IMG/VR virus record: IMGVR_UViG_3300042545_000821
Coordinates: 1-64,000 of that record
Length of the DNA: 64,000 nt
Strand: one strand, 5' to 3'
From: a virus
The notes under the pieces: generated by a model
What the model was told of the DNA's origin: nothing
Databases searched by the model: none
The model's input: only the letters and a program-made list of their open reading frames with translations
Part shown: piece after piece, positions 42,194 through 50,154 of the stretch
How positions within the stretch are numbered: the first letter of the stretch is position 1
How the letters are laid out: each line of letters starts with the position of its first letter
Made by a program: the position numbers and the translations under genes

Positions 42194-43001
42194 GAAACAA
42201 ATCCGCTAACGTTAGCGGTAGCGACACCTCCTGCTCGCAACTTGAGCATGTTTTTTTAATCTCGCTTAGTTGTGGGCCAGGGTTGCGATTAGTTATTTCT
42301 TCAAGCAATGTTCGTCGATCTTTAATGCTTAAATCACGGATCTGTTGTACGCTCATTACTGGAACCCCATTAATAGAAGCTATGCAGCCTTTGAGCAAGA
42401 TAGTATCTAACTCAGCTGAGTTCTTATTAGTAGCGTTAACTAGTGCTTTTTGGGTTATTCCTGTAGGGAGGTTTAAGACTATTGTTCCAACCTTACAAGT
42501 AACTGTAAACTCTCGGTCTTCTTCATTTAACTTTTTAATTTCAACATCTTTTTCAAGGTCAATTTCAAAAGTCTTTGCTTCGCCACAACTAGGGCACATT
42601 GGGCCAACTTTTACGTCTGGGCCAAATGTAGCAATTCGAATAGCTAACAAAATCATTTCTCGATCTCCCGCAAGAAGAGAGTCTAAAGTCTCTTTGTCAG
42701 CAGGCTTATCGCCAATTTTTACTGTTGCTTTTTCTAGAATAGCTAGGAGCCCTTTACCAGCATCTGTAATTCTGGCAAGTTGTTCCTCGTCTGCTCCAGT
42801 TAATTCTCTAATCTCTACCGTGGTAGTTAGACCATCAAAAGGGTCAAATAATCCACCTGGTAGTTCTACCTGAGTATCAGGAGGTGATGGGATTTCTGTT
42901 TTTGACGCAGCTACCACCACCTCCTGCTCAGATAAAGCCTGGTTTACAAGCTTATTAGCAAGGGTTGGGTCGGATGATGCACTGATAGTTTCTGTAGACA
43001 T
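42186..43001 (-). CDS. Tail assembly chaperone, zero-frame product
   Basis: 271 residues. It lies between tail tube and tape measure, the standard position of the tail chaperone. GPMCPSCGEAKTF and later KTCSSCEQEVSLP are two CxxC pairs that may form a zinc site. The middle is helical (ELTGADEEQLARI, REMILLAIRIATF). It resembles T4 gp26-related or gpG-like chaperones of contractile-tail phages. A share of ribosomes likely shifts at the UUU CGA site near its end (42192-42197) to make a version 50 residues longer. Confidence 0.75.
   Translation of the reverse strand: MSTETISASSDPTLANKLVNQALSEQEVVVAASKTEIPSPPDTQVELPGGLFDPFDGLTTTVEIRELTGADEEQLARITDAGKGLLAILEKATVKIGDKPADKETLDSLLAGDREMILLAIRIATFGPDVKVGPMCPSCGEAKTFEIDLEKDVEIKKLNEEDREFTVTCKVGTIVLNLPTGITQKALVNATNKNSAELDTILLKGCIASINGVPVMSVQQIRDLSIKDRRTLLEEITNRNPGPQLSEIKKTCSSCEQEVSLPLTLADLFRE
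42191..42197 (-). promoter_or_regulatory. Putative +1 ribosomal frameshift site
   Basis: The last zero-frame codons are TTT CGA GAA TGA. A Phe-tRNA on TTT (42197-42195) can slip one base forward to TTC without loss of pairing. The next zero-frame codon is the often slowly read Arg codon CGA, and a stop follows shortly; both favour a +1 shift. The +1 frame then reads GAG AAT GAA and stays open for 51 codons. Confidence 0.65.
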
Positions 43002-43022
43002 ATAGTTTTCCTATTCCTTTAA

Positions 43023-43658
43023 TTAAGAACCAAAGGTTCCGTTTGCGTTGAATTTCTTAGCTGAACCGCTTTCTGTGTAGTTTGACGCAAAAGTAACGTC
43101 AAACCCTTCATGAACTAGAGTCATTTCTTCAACCATAAGAGTTGAAGATCCTGCGTCTAGGTTGCTGTATCCAAGAGAGGTAATCCATGCATTGTGTACA
43201 CGAAAACGCATAGAAGCATGCTGATCGTATGCTGTTGCTGCTGCTGCAGTACTAGCAGATCCAGCGTATGCTGCTGGGTTTGGATGGCTCAATACTGCGA
43301 TATCAATATCGCAACGGAAGTTAGCACCAATGCCGCTTGTAGCATTTGGTGTTAGTACTGAAAATAGACGGCGCATCCACTTAGCGTGAGCATCATTTCC
43401 CAACATTACGCCCTTTGAAAGGCTAATTGGTCCAAATGAGCTTTGGCCAGGGATCTGGTGCACGTTTGTGTTGTAGCCGCCTTCGCGGTATGCGATTGAC
43501 TCTGTTGTAACGCTTAGGCCGGAGAGTGAAACAAACCCCATTTTTCCAAATGAAGTCCCCCACTTACCGTCAGCGCTTTCTGGCAGAAACTCAACCACAA
43601 ACTTAAAATTACGTACTGGATCTGTTGCCAGAGTACTTAAGGGGTTAGTATAACTCAT
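43023..43658 (-). CDS. Tail tube protein (gp19-like)
   Basis: 211 residues. NPLSTLATDPVRNFKFVVEF begins the tube fold, GFVSLSGLSVTTESIAYREGG is the typical loop-strand motif, and DAGSSTLMVEEMTLVHEGFDV closes the domain; this is the T4 gp19 type family. It forms the inner tube of the contractile tail. It lies directly after the sheath gene, as in nearly all myophages. Confidence 0.93.
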   Translation of the reverse strand: MSYTNPLSTLATDPVRNFKFVVEFLPESADGKWGTSFGKMGFVSLSGLSVTTESIAYREGGYNTNVHQIPGQSSFGPISLSKGVMLGNDAHAKWMRRLFSVLTPNATSGIGANFRCDIDIAVLSHPNPAAYAGSASTAAAATAYDQHASMRFRVHNAWITSLGYSNLDAGSSTLMVEEMTLVHEGFDVTFASNYTESGSAKKFNANGTFGS

Positions 43659-43672
43659 TTCTTTTTATCTCC

Positions 43673-45238
43673 TTACGCCGTAGCGTTTCCTGTTAGCTGA
43701 CCAAGTTTGATGACAATAAACTCTGCTGGGTACTCTAGGGCTACGCCAATTTCAATATTAACGCGACCTGAAGTAAGGTCAGAGGCACTGTTTGTTGATG
43801 CATCGCATCGTACATAGAAAGCCTTATCTGGGCTTGACCCACGAAGTCCACCCTGTTGCCAGTATGAACGTAGGAAAGAGCCAAGAGTTACACGAAGCTG
43901 AGACCATAGACGTTCGTCATTGTTCTCAAAAATCGCAAATGAGCTTCTATCTGTCATTTCTTTCTTGATGTATATGAGGGAGCGACGTACGTTAATGTAG
44001 CGGTCTCCCGGGGTGTTATTCATTGTACGTCCGCCCATTACAACAATTCCGGCACCAGGTACTTGACGGATTACGTTAATTGGACGTGATGAGACGTTCA
44101 AAGCGTCTAGTTGAGCATTAGTCAATTGACGTTCTGCAGATACTGCAAGAGCTACGCGGTTTGTATAACCAGCTGGGGTCTTGAATACTCCACGAGAAGC
44201 GTCAGTTGCTAAATACTGGCCTACCATCGCTGCACCAGGTGCTTGATTGCGAGTTGCAGTAGATGAGGCACGAAGTGTGTCTGGAATTGCTACCCATGGG
44301 TAGTAGACCGCGGCACATCCACCATCAGATGCGGCAATAAATGCTGCAGTTACGTCGTTTGCGTATGTTTGAGCCTCAGTTGGGTTAAGGCCTGCTGGGG
44401 TATCTACAACTGCAAACGCATCTCCACGACCTTCGCAGTAAGCTACAAGATCTGACTGAATGTTAATAGAGAGTGTTCGCTCAGTAGTAGTTCCTGCAGT
44501 ATTGTACAGGTAGGCAGCTTCTGGTACGTTAAATATCAGAGGATTTTCAATTGGATCAAATGTCTCAAGAGCTGTAGAGTACTCAGTTCTTGTTGGTGCA
44601 GATCCGTTAAGGCCTGATATAAGAGTTTTTACTCCGTCAACCTTAGGCATATCGTCCGGAGATACAGAAGCTGAGTTTAGATCAGAAACTATAATAACGC
44701 TAGACTGTGAGTTAATTACTGATACGACATAACGTGGGTCAGTAGTAACCATGCTTAAATCTGTATACTGCTCAAGAATATTAGAGGTTGCGTTTCCACC
44801 AATAGTTGGAGCCCCATATACTACAAGAGAGAACCGATTTACCGATCCCGCAGCTTTTATTTCTACAGATATAGAATTTCCCCAAGTACCAGCGTTTGCA
44901 GCTTTTACTAGAAGGGTGTTTAGGGGGGTAGCCGCACGATCAGTCAAGGTTACTTGAGCTTGTGCAGCACCTGTTCCTACTACACGCTTTACGTATAGTT
45001 GACGGCCGCCATTAGCAAAAAAGTTATAGGCAGCCCAAGTTGTTGAATAGGCGTCTTCTAAAGCTCCAAAAGTCTTGGTAAAATCTGTCCAAGAATTTAG
45101 AAGAACAGGGTTAACTGAAGGTCCTTTTGATAATGGACCCACAAATGCTCCAATAGCGTTTCCGCTATCTGCAAGAGTTACTGCCTGTGGAAGTTCAACT
45201 TCCTGAATGAAAACGCCAGGTCTACTGTATGTAGCCAT
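43673..45238 (-). CDS. Contractile tail sheath protein
   Basis: 521 residues. YSRPGVFIQEVELPQAVTLADSGNAIGAFVGPLSKGP is the hallmark sheath N-terminus. NSWTDFTKTFGALEDAYSTTWAAYNFFANGGRQLYVKRVVG is the second conserved block, and the C-terminal block includes RSLIYIKKEMTDRSSFAIFENND and GRVNIEIGVALEYPAEFIVIKLGQ. It polymerises around the tube and contracts at infection. This gene establishes myovirus morphology. Confidence 0.96.
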   Translation of the reverse strand: MATYSRPGVFIQEVELPQAVTLADSGNAIGAFVGPLSKGPSVNPVLLNSWTDFTKTFGALEDAYSTTWAAYNFFANGGRQLYVKRVVGTGAAQAQVTLTDRAATPLNTLLVKAANAGTWGNSISVEIKAAGSVNRFSLVVYGAPTIGGNATSNILEQYTDLSMVTTDPRYVVSVINSQSSVIIVSDLNSASVSPDDMPKVDGVKTLISGLNGSAPTRTEYSTALETFDPIENPLIFNVPEAAYLYNTAGTTTERTLSINIQSDLVAYCEGRGDAFAVVDTPAGLNPTEAQTYANDVTAAFIAASDGGCAAVYYPWVAIPDTLRASSTATRNQAPGAAMVGQYLATDASRGVFKTPAGYTNRVALAVSAERQLTNAQLDALNVSSRPINVIRQVPGAGIVVMGGRTMNNTPGDRYINVRRSLIYIKKEMTDRSSFAIFENNDERLWSQLRVTLGSFLRSYWQQGGLRGSSPDKAFYVRCDASTNSASDLTSGRVNIEIGVALEYPAEFIVIKLGQLTGNATA

Positions 45239-45286
45239 TCGGTTTTACTCCTTAATATGTTAGGTTGTTTACTGTGGGTTCCGAGT

Positions 45287-45886
45287 TTATTGACTGATTG
45301 GTGTGAAATCTGTAAATTGCTCTTGTAGTGTGATGTTTGGTGGTGTTAGCACTTCGTATAGCTGTACAAGCTGAGCTGGGAGGAACTCCGAGCTAACCTG
45401 GACGTTGTAGATATTTTTAAACAAGCGCTTGTCTTGTTCAGTCGTATCTCGTTTTACAAACCCCATCATATCTATCCTGCGTACAGTGCCATCTTCAGGA
45501 ATTACTAGGAGTCCAAATCTTAACGGTAATCTCGTTGGAGCAAATAAAGCATTTATAATTTGTCGATCATGTCTAGGTTGACGAGCATATGTAGTTATTT
45601 GATAGTCTAAATTTACTGGTATTGGGTACCAGGTTGCGTAATCTACGTTTGCACTACCACCTTCAGGAGTATACGGCAAATCTATGTAACCTCTATGAGC
45701 CCTGTCTAGCGACTCAGCAATTCCTACAAGATCGATTGTAATATATGGGTAGCTCTGCTGACGGATTTCATTATCTGGTTGTCCAAACCACACCCCTACA
45801 GGGCGAGTTGCGTTACCAGAGTCAGAAACAGTAATGCCGCTTATTAAAGTTTTTAACGCCTTATCTTCATTAATAATATAGGGCAT
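45287..45886 (-). CDS. Tail completion / terminator protein candidate
   Basis: 199 residues. Beta-rich with Tyr/Asp-rich strands (YPYITIDLVGIAESLDRAHR, WYPIPVNLDYQITTYARQPRHDRQIINALF). In contractile-tail phages a protein of this size between neck and sheath genes terminates the tail tube. Its position next to the sheath supports this; the sequence itself is not a clear family match. Coupled to the upstream gene by TAATG. Confidence 0.65.
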   Translation of the reverse strand: MPYIINEDKALKTLISGITVSDSGNATRPVGVWFGQPDNEIRQQSYPYITIDLVGIAESLDRAHRGYIDLPYTPEGGSANVDYATWYPIPVNLDYQITTYARQPRHDRQIINALFAPTRLPLRFGLLVIPEDGTVRRIDMMGFVKRDTTEQDKRLFKNIYNVQVSSEFLPAQLVQLYEVLTPPNITLQEQFTDFTPISQ

Positions 45887-46212
45887 TACATTATCCCCGC
45901 TTCCATAAGTTTATCGAACCACTCGTCGCCAAGATCTGGTTCCATTCCACGAATGAAGTCTCTAATAACTGGATTTGGGGGAGTAGAGTCAGTACCGTAT
46001 TCAAGGTCAATTACCTGACCATCTATAGCTTTAGGGTACTTTACAGACCACTTGCCATCGGCTCTATCATTAGAAACAGATAGTTGCATGACAACGGCAA
46101 TAGGCCATCCAGCCTGTTGTGCATATTGTCTAAGGTTAGCGGTTAATACTACTGCTTCTTTAACTGCTGCTTTTGCGTAAGAATCTAAGAGGACTTTAGT
46201 TACTGAGTTCAC
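45886..46212 (-). CDS. Neck / head-tail connector candidate, 108 aa
   Basis: Start GTG 46212, overlapping the upstream stop as GTGA. Residues 1-35 are helical (KVLLDSYAKAAVKEAVVLTANLRQYAQ); the rest has strands with KWSVKYPKAIDGQVIDLEYGT and an acidic tail. Size and position match HK97 gp10-like or tail completion neck proteins. Not certain. Confidence 0.6.
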   Translation of the reverse strand: MNSVTKVLLDSYAKAAVKEAVVLTANLRQYAQQAGWPIAVVMQLSVSNDRADGKWSVKYPKAIDGQVIDLEYGTDSTPPNPVIRDFIRGMEPDLGDEWFDKLMEAGIM

Positions 46213-46370
46213 TTCTTCTTAACCGCCGCAGTCAATACATACCCCGCAACAAATCCAGCTAAGAATCTCTTCTTACCCTTTTTGTCGTCAAAAGCTGTAA
46301 GGCCGCGAACGAACTCTACTCGGTCTGCATCAGACTGAGCTTGGTATAGCCGTTTGGCTAGAAGTATCAT
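46209..46370 (-). CDS. Small membrane-associated protein, 53 aa
   Basis: ATG 46370 has GGAGGA six bases upstream. The product begins MILLAKRLYQAQSDADRVEF, continues KKGKKRFLAGFVAGYVLTAAVKKK and ends at 46209, overlapping the next start. The C-terminal hydrophobic stretch FLAGFVAGYVLTAAV flanked by lysines is long enough for one membrane pass. It is the first gene after the terminator at 46.45 kb, hence the first gene of the tail transcript. Confidence 0.7.
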   Translation of the reverse strand: MILLAKRLYQAQSDADRVEFVRGLTAFDDKKGKKRFLAGFVAGYVLTAAVKKK

Positions 46371-46445
46371 AGTAAATCCTCCAATAGAAGGCGCAGGTTA
46401 AGCAGCAGGGTTCCGGGTTTCCCCGGCGTCACTTCAAAGGATAAA

Positions 46446-46469
46446 TGAAAAAGGCCCCTTTCGGGGCCT
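46446..46469 (-). terminator. Strong intrinsic terminator
   Basis: AGGCCCC-TTTC-GGGGCCT (46452-46469) is a seven-bp GC-rich stem with a four-base loop, GAAA on the minus strand. On the minus strand it is followed by TTTTT and further T-rich sequence. It ends the transcript of the small genes at 46.5-47.1 kb and separates it from the tail operon. The plus strand also carries a T-run shortly after the stem, so it may work both ways. A second small stem, CCGGG-GAAA-CCCGG on the minus strand, lies just downstream. Confidence 0.85.
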
Positions 46470-46500
46470 AAGTCATTATTTTTTTTAATAATTTTGGGGT

Positions 46501-46644
46501 TTACATGCCCTTTTTTCTGACCATATTGGACTTCTTAGCCTTACTTTTAGAGTCCTTCTTTTTGTCATATTTTTTATTTGCGGCTTCTATAGTCTTTTGG
46601 CCATGCTTATTCTTAGGCATTCCGCAGCCACAAGTAGAGCACAT
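46501..46644 (-). CDS. Tiny Cys/Lys-rich protein, 47 aa
   Basis: Starts MCSTCGCGMPKNKHG and continues as a Lys-rich chain (KKYDKKKDSKSKAKK). CSTCGC resembles a zinc or metal-binding knuckle. The ATG forms TAATG with the stop of the upstream gene, and the last codon is just before the terminator. Function unknown; probably binds nucleic acid or metal. Confidence 0.6.
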   Translation of the reverse strand: MCSTCGCGMPKNKHGQKTIEAANKKYDKKKDSKSKAKKSNMVRKKGM

Positions 46645-46805
46645 TACTTCTTCTTCTTTCGTAGGGCGGCAAAGTCAGATCCCTCTAGCTTGCCATCTTT
46701 GTCCGCGTCAAGCTTCTTCTGCTTAGGGGACATCTTCTTTGCAGACTTCTTTGCAGTCTTTTTGCACTTACCTTTACAGCCTGGCTTTCCGCATACTTTA
46801 CACAT
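46644..46805 (-). CDS. Tiny Cys-rich, EF-hand-like protein, 53 aa
   Basis: The N-terminus MCKVCGKPGCKGKCKK has four cysteines spaced for a metal site. Residues 33-45, DADKDGKLEGSDF, match a single EF-hand calcium-binding loop (D-x-D-x-D-G-x-L-x-x-x-D/E-F). The rest is Lys-rich. TAATG overlap on both sides. A calcium- or metal-dependent virion or cell-wall role is possible but unproven. Confidence 0.6.
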   Translation of the reverse strand: MCKVCGKPGCKGKCKKTAKKSAKKMSPKQKKLDADKDGKLEGSDFAALRKKKK

Positions 46806-46939
46806 TATTTCTTACCTTTCTTAGGTTTAGCGACTTTGTCTTTTCCTTTACCTTCAGGCACACAGTTTGGCACCTTCTTACCGTTTTGATTCTTCATACC
46901 AACCTGTACGTATCCGTCCCAGCAAGGATTCTTAGCCAT
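46805..46939 (-). CDS. Tiny protein with a WDGYVQVGMK motif, 44 aa
   Basis: MAKNPCWDGYVQVGMKNQNG then KKVPNCVPEGKG. The C-W-x-G-Y-x-Q-V-G-x-K ... V-P-N-C-V-P pattern is one I know from the ends of phage head proteins, usually as a C-terminal tag; here it stands alone as a gene with a Lys-rich end. TAATG overlaps on both sides suggest coupled translation. The function is unknown. Confidence 0.6.
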   Translation of the reverse strand: MAKNPCWDGYVQVGMKNQNGKKVPNCVPEGKGKDKVAKPKKGKK

Positions 46940-47148
46940 TATTTACCTTTCTTATGGGGGTTCTTCTTATGCCAGTCTTTGGTGGCCTTAACGCCTTCCT
47001 TGACTGTCTTAGCCCCAGCTTTCTTAGTTAGATTAATCTTATCGTACTTTCCAGCCTTAGCGCTAGCTTCGTGGTCAACAATAATGTCGCCTTTTTTATT
47101 CTTCTTTATTGTGTGGCCTGCGCCACCTACTTTAATCTTAGATGGCAT
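46939..47148 (-). CDS. Basic hypothetical protein, 69 aa
   Basis: ATG 47148 has GGAG six bases upstream and overlaps the previous gene's end by 11 bases; an earlier start at 47178 has no support. Sequence MPSKIKVGGAGHTIKKNKKGDIIVDHE is followed by Lys-rich repeats (KINLTKKAGAKTVKEGVKATKDWHKKN). First of four genes linked by TAATG. Confidence 0.65.
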   Translation of the reverse strand: MPSKIKVGGAGHTIKKNKKGDIIVDHEASAKAGKYDKINLTKKAGAKTVKEGVKATKDWHKKNPHKKGK

Positions 47149-47713
47149 CTCTAGCTCCAAACGCGGTGTAGTTGGCATATTTCTGGAATTGAGGGTCGTT
47201 GATCATTTCTTCAGAGTTTACCTGATTACAATCAATACTAAAAATGGTGTAGTCATCTACGATAATTCCTTTAGCAAATACCTGCTTAGGGGTAAATACC
47301 TGATTACGGAATACAATTCTATCTCTTAAATAAGAGTCCGGGTTTGTAGGGAGGTGCTTTAATTTAGGAATAATTTGAGAGCCCGGCCCAGATAAACTTG
47401 AGCCGTCAATAATGTCCATATTAAGAGTTACCCTTAAAACGTCAGTATTGTAGAAACCTCTATCTCCTTGGACAGTTACTCCCTGGAATAGGGAGGCATT
47501 GACTACGGGGACGCTGTTTGGCCCGTCCCATCTACGCCCACCGCTATTACTTCCTACGTCATATATGGGATCTACTACGCTCGTAGAGCTGTTGTAAAAC
47601 CACCACTCAATGCTGTATCCGACCGTACGCACTACTTCTTTTGAGGTAGCAGAGATAATGGAGCCACGCTCATGTTCTACGTTAAAACGGCCTACCACTC
47701 TCTCCCCGCGCAT
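47138..47713 (-). CDS. Virion protein, neck or fibre related, 191 aa
   Basis: Beta-rich with many Asn, Ser and Gly; VGRFNVEHERGSIISATS, IEWWFYNSSTSVVDPIYDVG and a DRIVFRNQVFTPKQVFAKGIIVDDYTIFSID block. I do not recognise the family. Because it lies just upstream of the neck and tail genes, a head-tail connector or closure role is plausible. Coupled to the upstream gene by TAATG. Confidence 0.55.
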   Translation of the reverse strand: MRGERVVGRFNVEHERGSIISATSKEVVRTVGYSIEWWFYNSSTSVVDPIYDVGSNSGGRRWDGPNSVPVVNASLFQGVTVQGDRGFYNTDVLRVTLNMDIIDGSSLSGPGSQIIPKLKHLPTNPDSYLRDRIVFRNQVFTPKQVFAKGIIVDDYTIFSIDCNQVNSEEMINDPQFQKYANYTAFGARDAI

Positions 47714-47922
47714 TAGTCCTCCTGAGGAGCGGTAAAAGTACCGGTCTCTGGATTATAGGTGCTGCTAATAAATACCCCATTCTCTATATCGGTTACGTCA
47801 ACCATTAGAGGCTCGCTTAAAAATATAGCAGCTAGACGGTCATCTGTGTGGATGATGTCTACTACCTCATTGTCGATAATAAATGCAACTTTATTTGGGG
47901 GCAGATTAGGTGCAGTAGTCAT
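47713..47922 (-). CDS. Small structural-like protein, 69 aa
   Basis: Start ATG 47922 forms TAATG with the zinc-ribbon gene stop. The product KVAFIIDNEVVDIIHTDDRLAAIFLSEPLMVDVT, ending GVFISSTYNPETGTFTAPQ, is one compact domain. Its final G-x-x-x-x-x-x-Y-x-x-x-T-x-T-F-T-A segment resembles the WDGxxFTxP ends in the 59039-59470 protein, so the two may be related adaptors of fibres. Confidence 0.6.
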   Translation of the reverse strand: MTTAPNLPPNKVAFIIDNEVVDIIHTDDRLAAIFLSEPLMVDVTDIENGVFISSTYNPETGTFTAPQED

Positions 47923-48164
47923 TAGATCTCTTTCTTGTACGATATTTGTATGGCTTCCCACTTATGAAGTGGACAAGAAGCATTAGGTAGCTTTGTTTTT
48001 AATTTCATTATGCATCCACACTCTTTGCATTGCGAAGTAGACTTGATGAACCTATCACATCCGCGGCATATATCTAGACGTGTTTCAGCTATATCTGTTT
48101 CTACTCGGCCTATGTTTTTATTGAAAAGGTCCCATGGCCTAGCAGGTCTTGTATTTTCAGTCAT
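47922..48164 (-). CDS. DUF6171-like zinc-ribbon protein
   Basis: 80 residues. RLDICRGCDRFIKSTSQCKECGCIMKLKTKLPNASCPLHKW carries five to six cysteines in the pattern C-x2-C ... C-x2-C-G-C-x-M ... C-P-x-x-K-W. The same pattern occurs at 58790-59035, where the spacing is nearly identical. The family is typical of aquatic phages, among them cyanophages. The role is unknown; zinc binding is clear. GGAGAG precedes the ATG. Confidence 0.75.
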   Translation of the reverse strand: MTENTRPARPWDLFNKNIGRVETDIAETRLDICRGCDRFIKSTSQCKECGCIMKLKTKLPNASCPLHKWEAIQISYKKEI

Positions 48165-48172
48165 TGCTCTCC

Positions 48173-49918
48173 TTAAATTGTTCCTAAGAAATTATCAAGT
48201 GTTGATCCTTGAGACCCTGATGATGGGGCCTTAATTATACCTACTGAAGTTCCTTTTGTAGGACTGGTAGGCGTAATAACTATATTTGAGCCTAGCTGAC
48301 TTGTCAATCCCGCAGAGGCGTAGGCTTTAGCGGTAATCTGGTTTCCAACAGTAGATACTATCAAAGATCCTACACTTGTGTAGCCAGAGTTTGTGTTGGT
48401 AGCTAAGCGGGTAGCAGATTGAGAAACCACGTTTCCAGACACCGAGCTAACAATAACAAGGTCTGTGTGGTAAGTAGTATCTCCACCAGAGTAAGATACG
48501 CCTGAACAGCAACCAGATGGTGTACATCCTGCCCCTGAACAAGTAGCCTGTCCTCCAGAGCAAGAGCTGCTAGTCCCTATTTGATTTTGGTTTAATCCTC
48601 CACACGCACCGCCGGTATAACAGTTAAACCCTGTGCAAGAAGCAGACCCTGTGCAGCTACTAGTCTGTTGCGTAGTTCCGCAATAGTATGTTGTTGGGGT
48701 GGTTGTAACTTGCGTATGACAATTATAATAATTAACAGATTCTTGGCGCGTACTTTGATTCCAGTTTCCAATACATTTTCCAGAGGTAACTGTTGAAGTT
48801 TCGCAGTTTTCCCAACAAAAAATAGTTTGAGTGCTGCAGTTGCCAACGCAGCTTGTGGTAACACTATCACTAGTTCTACAGCAAACAAAAGCCGCGTTTT
48901 GAATACACTGGCTGCTAGTTGAGTTAGGTACTACTACGCTACCTGGAGAACAACCATCTCCGCCATATTGTGGGTTTTCTGCGGGGTAGTAAGAAAATCC
49001 GCTACCCGCACTAGTTACTGATCCAGAACATTGTGTACCACATGCAGGAATACTATAAGTAGTGTATTGCACACTTCCTGAGCACTGTGTTCCGCATTGA
49101 GGTATGACATAGCTAGTTGTAGTGCTCGTAGTTTGCTCGCGCAATGTGCCGGGGCAACAATTAGACGAAGGGGTGCCTGTCCAACCTAAATAAGTGTTTG
49201 TATAGTCACAAAAAGAGTTGTCTACAGACGAGGTAGAAGTATACGCAAATGTAGCCCCGCAACCTGAAGCGCATTGGCTAAGAAGAACACCATTTTGAAA
49301 GTTACTGCAGTTTGAGGTTCCTGGTACGGAAGTAACCGGAGAACAGCATCCTGAAGGAAGGCACCCGGTACCGCCACCAGCGCAAGGACTAGAACTTCCA
49401 TAACTTTGACTTCCAGTACAAGCAGACCCAACTTGAGTTGTATTCCAAGTAGAGTAGTAATAACTAAAAGATTGAGTGGTTGTGCAACTTCCTACAATAG
49501 CTGACGTAGACTGAGTATATTGAGGGTATGTGGCCCACCAAGACCCGGAGTCTGTTATCCAAAAAACAGCACCGGTTCCACCTGAAACATCTGCACTTAC
49601 AGAAACATCCGTGCTACCTAAATTAGCTGAAGCGATCGGGTAAGAGCTTGCTGCATCATCTGATATTGCTGAGTTGGACCCACTAATACGCCAGTTTCCA
49701 CGAAGTGCTGTCCATACTTGTCCGCTGTCCGCGGTGCCTAGGCCAGTAGCAGTTGACGCCCTATTAAATGCGTCTTGAACTTTAGAGGCAAACCATTGTC
49801 TCCACACTCCGTTAATTTTAATGAATGCCGAAGTAACCGTTTTCCATTGACCGTTTACTTTTACTGAAAGACCAGATGCGGTCCTCCAGGCACCATTAAC
49901 CTTGGAATTACCTGGCAT
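48173..49918 (-). CDS. Virion surface protein with a 36-Cys insertion
   Basis: 581 residues. Three VNGxW-like repeats start the protein (KVNGAW, KVNGQW, KINGVW). Residues about 45-135 form the first half of a jelly-roll or LamG-like domain (AFNRASTATGLG, AVFWITDSGSWWATYPQY), and residues 475-581 the second half (TDLVIVSSVSGNVV, ITAKAYASAGLTSQLG, SPTKGTSVGII). Between them lies a stretch of about 327 residues with 36 cysteines, many Ser/Thr/Gly, and duplicated units such as CGTQCSGSV and GCxPSGCCS. I infer a surface-exposed, disulfide-rich loop on a fibre or decoration protein. The small genes on either side are virion-like. Confidence 0.75.
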   Translation of the reverse strand: MPGNSKVNGAWRTASGLSVKVNGQWKTVTSAFIKINGVWRQWFASKVQDAFNRASTATGLGTADSGQVWTALRGNWRISGSNSAISDDAASSYPIASANLGSTDVSVSADVSGGTGAVFWITDSGSWWATYPQYTQSTSAIVGSCTTTQSFSYYYSTWNTTQVGSACTGSQSYGSSSPCAGGGTGCLPSGCCSPVTSVPGTSNCSNFQNGVLLSQCASGCGATFAYTSTSSVDNSFCDYTNTYLGWTGTPSSNCCPGTLREQTTSTTTSYVIPQCGTQCSGSVQYTTYSIPACGTQCSGSVTSAGSGFSYYPAENPQYGGDGCSPGSVVVPNSTSSQCIQNAAFVCCRTSDSVTTSCVGNCSTQTIFCWENCETSTVTSGKCIGNWNQSTRQESVNYYNCHTQVTTTPTTYYCGTTQQTSSCTGSASCTGFNCYTGGACGGLNQNQIGTSSSCSGGQATCSGAGCTPSGCCSGVSYSGGDTTYHTDLVIVSSVSGNVVSQSATRLATNTNSGYTSVGSLIVSTVGNQITAKAYASAGLTSQLGSNIVITPTSPTKGTSVGIIKAPSSGSQGSTLDNFLGTI

Positions 49919-50154
49919 TATACGTACTGCACCCAGATATCTCCATCAATGCCTTGACCTGAAGTCGGAGCATTTGCAGATGAATGAATGTTTCTAACTA
50001 CTGCCAAAGAAGTAGATGCGGTAGTAACTGCTCCGTTTACAACGTTAACGGCCCCAATAGCTGCAGGAGTAATGCCTAAACTAGCTGGGTTTAATTGTGG
50101 GCTACCAAATGCTTCCCATTGTCCTGTAGATACGTCATAGCGCTTAATAGCCAT
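49918..50154 (-). CDS. Virion protein, small fibre-associated, 78 aa
   Basis: MAIKRYDVSTGQWEAFGSPQ and then PASLGITPAAIGAVN form a motif frequent at the start of phage fibre proteins, and the end GIDGDIWVQYV repeats at residue 36-41 of the next protein as SPIDGDIWVDSD. So it is probably a fibre base or linker. Coupled by TAATG to its neighbours. Confidence 0.65.
   Translation of the reverse strand: MAIKRYDVSTGQWEAFGSPQLNPASLGITPAAIGAVNVVNGAVTTASTSLAVVRNIHSSANAPTSGQGIDGDIWVQYV

Noticed and set aside
42181-42873. 230-codon plus-strand frame opposite the chaperone gene
   Set aside because: Antisense shadow; composition is odd and the minus-strand gene has correct position and motifs.
46739-47329. 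Long hydrophobic plus-strand frame that looks like a multi-pass membrane protein
   Set aside because: It is the mirror of Lys-rich genes (AAG/AAA reads as CTT/TTT), which creates Leu/Phe runs.
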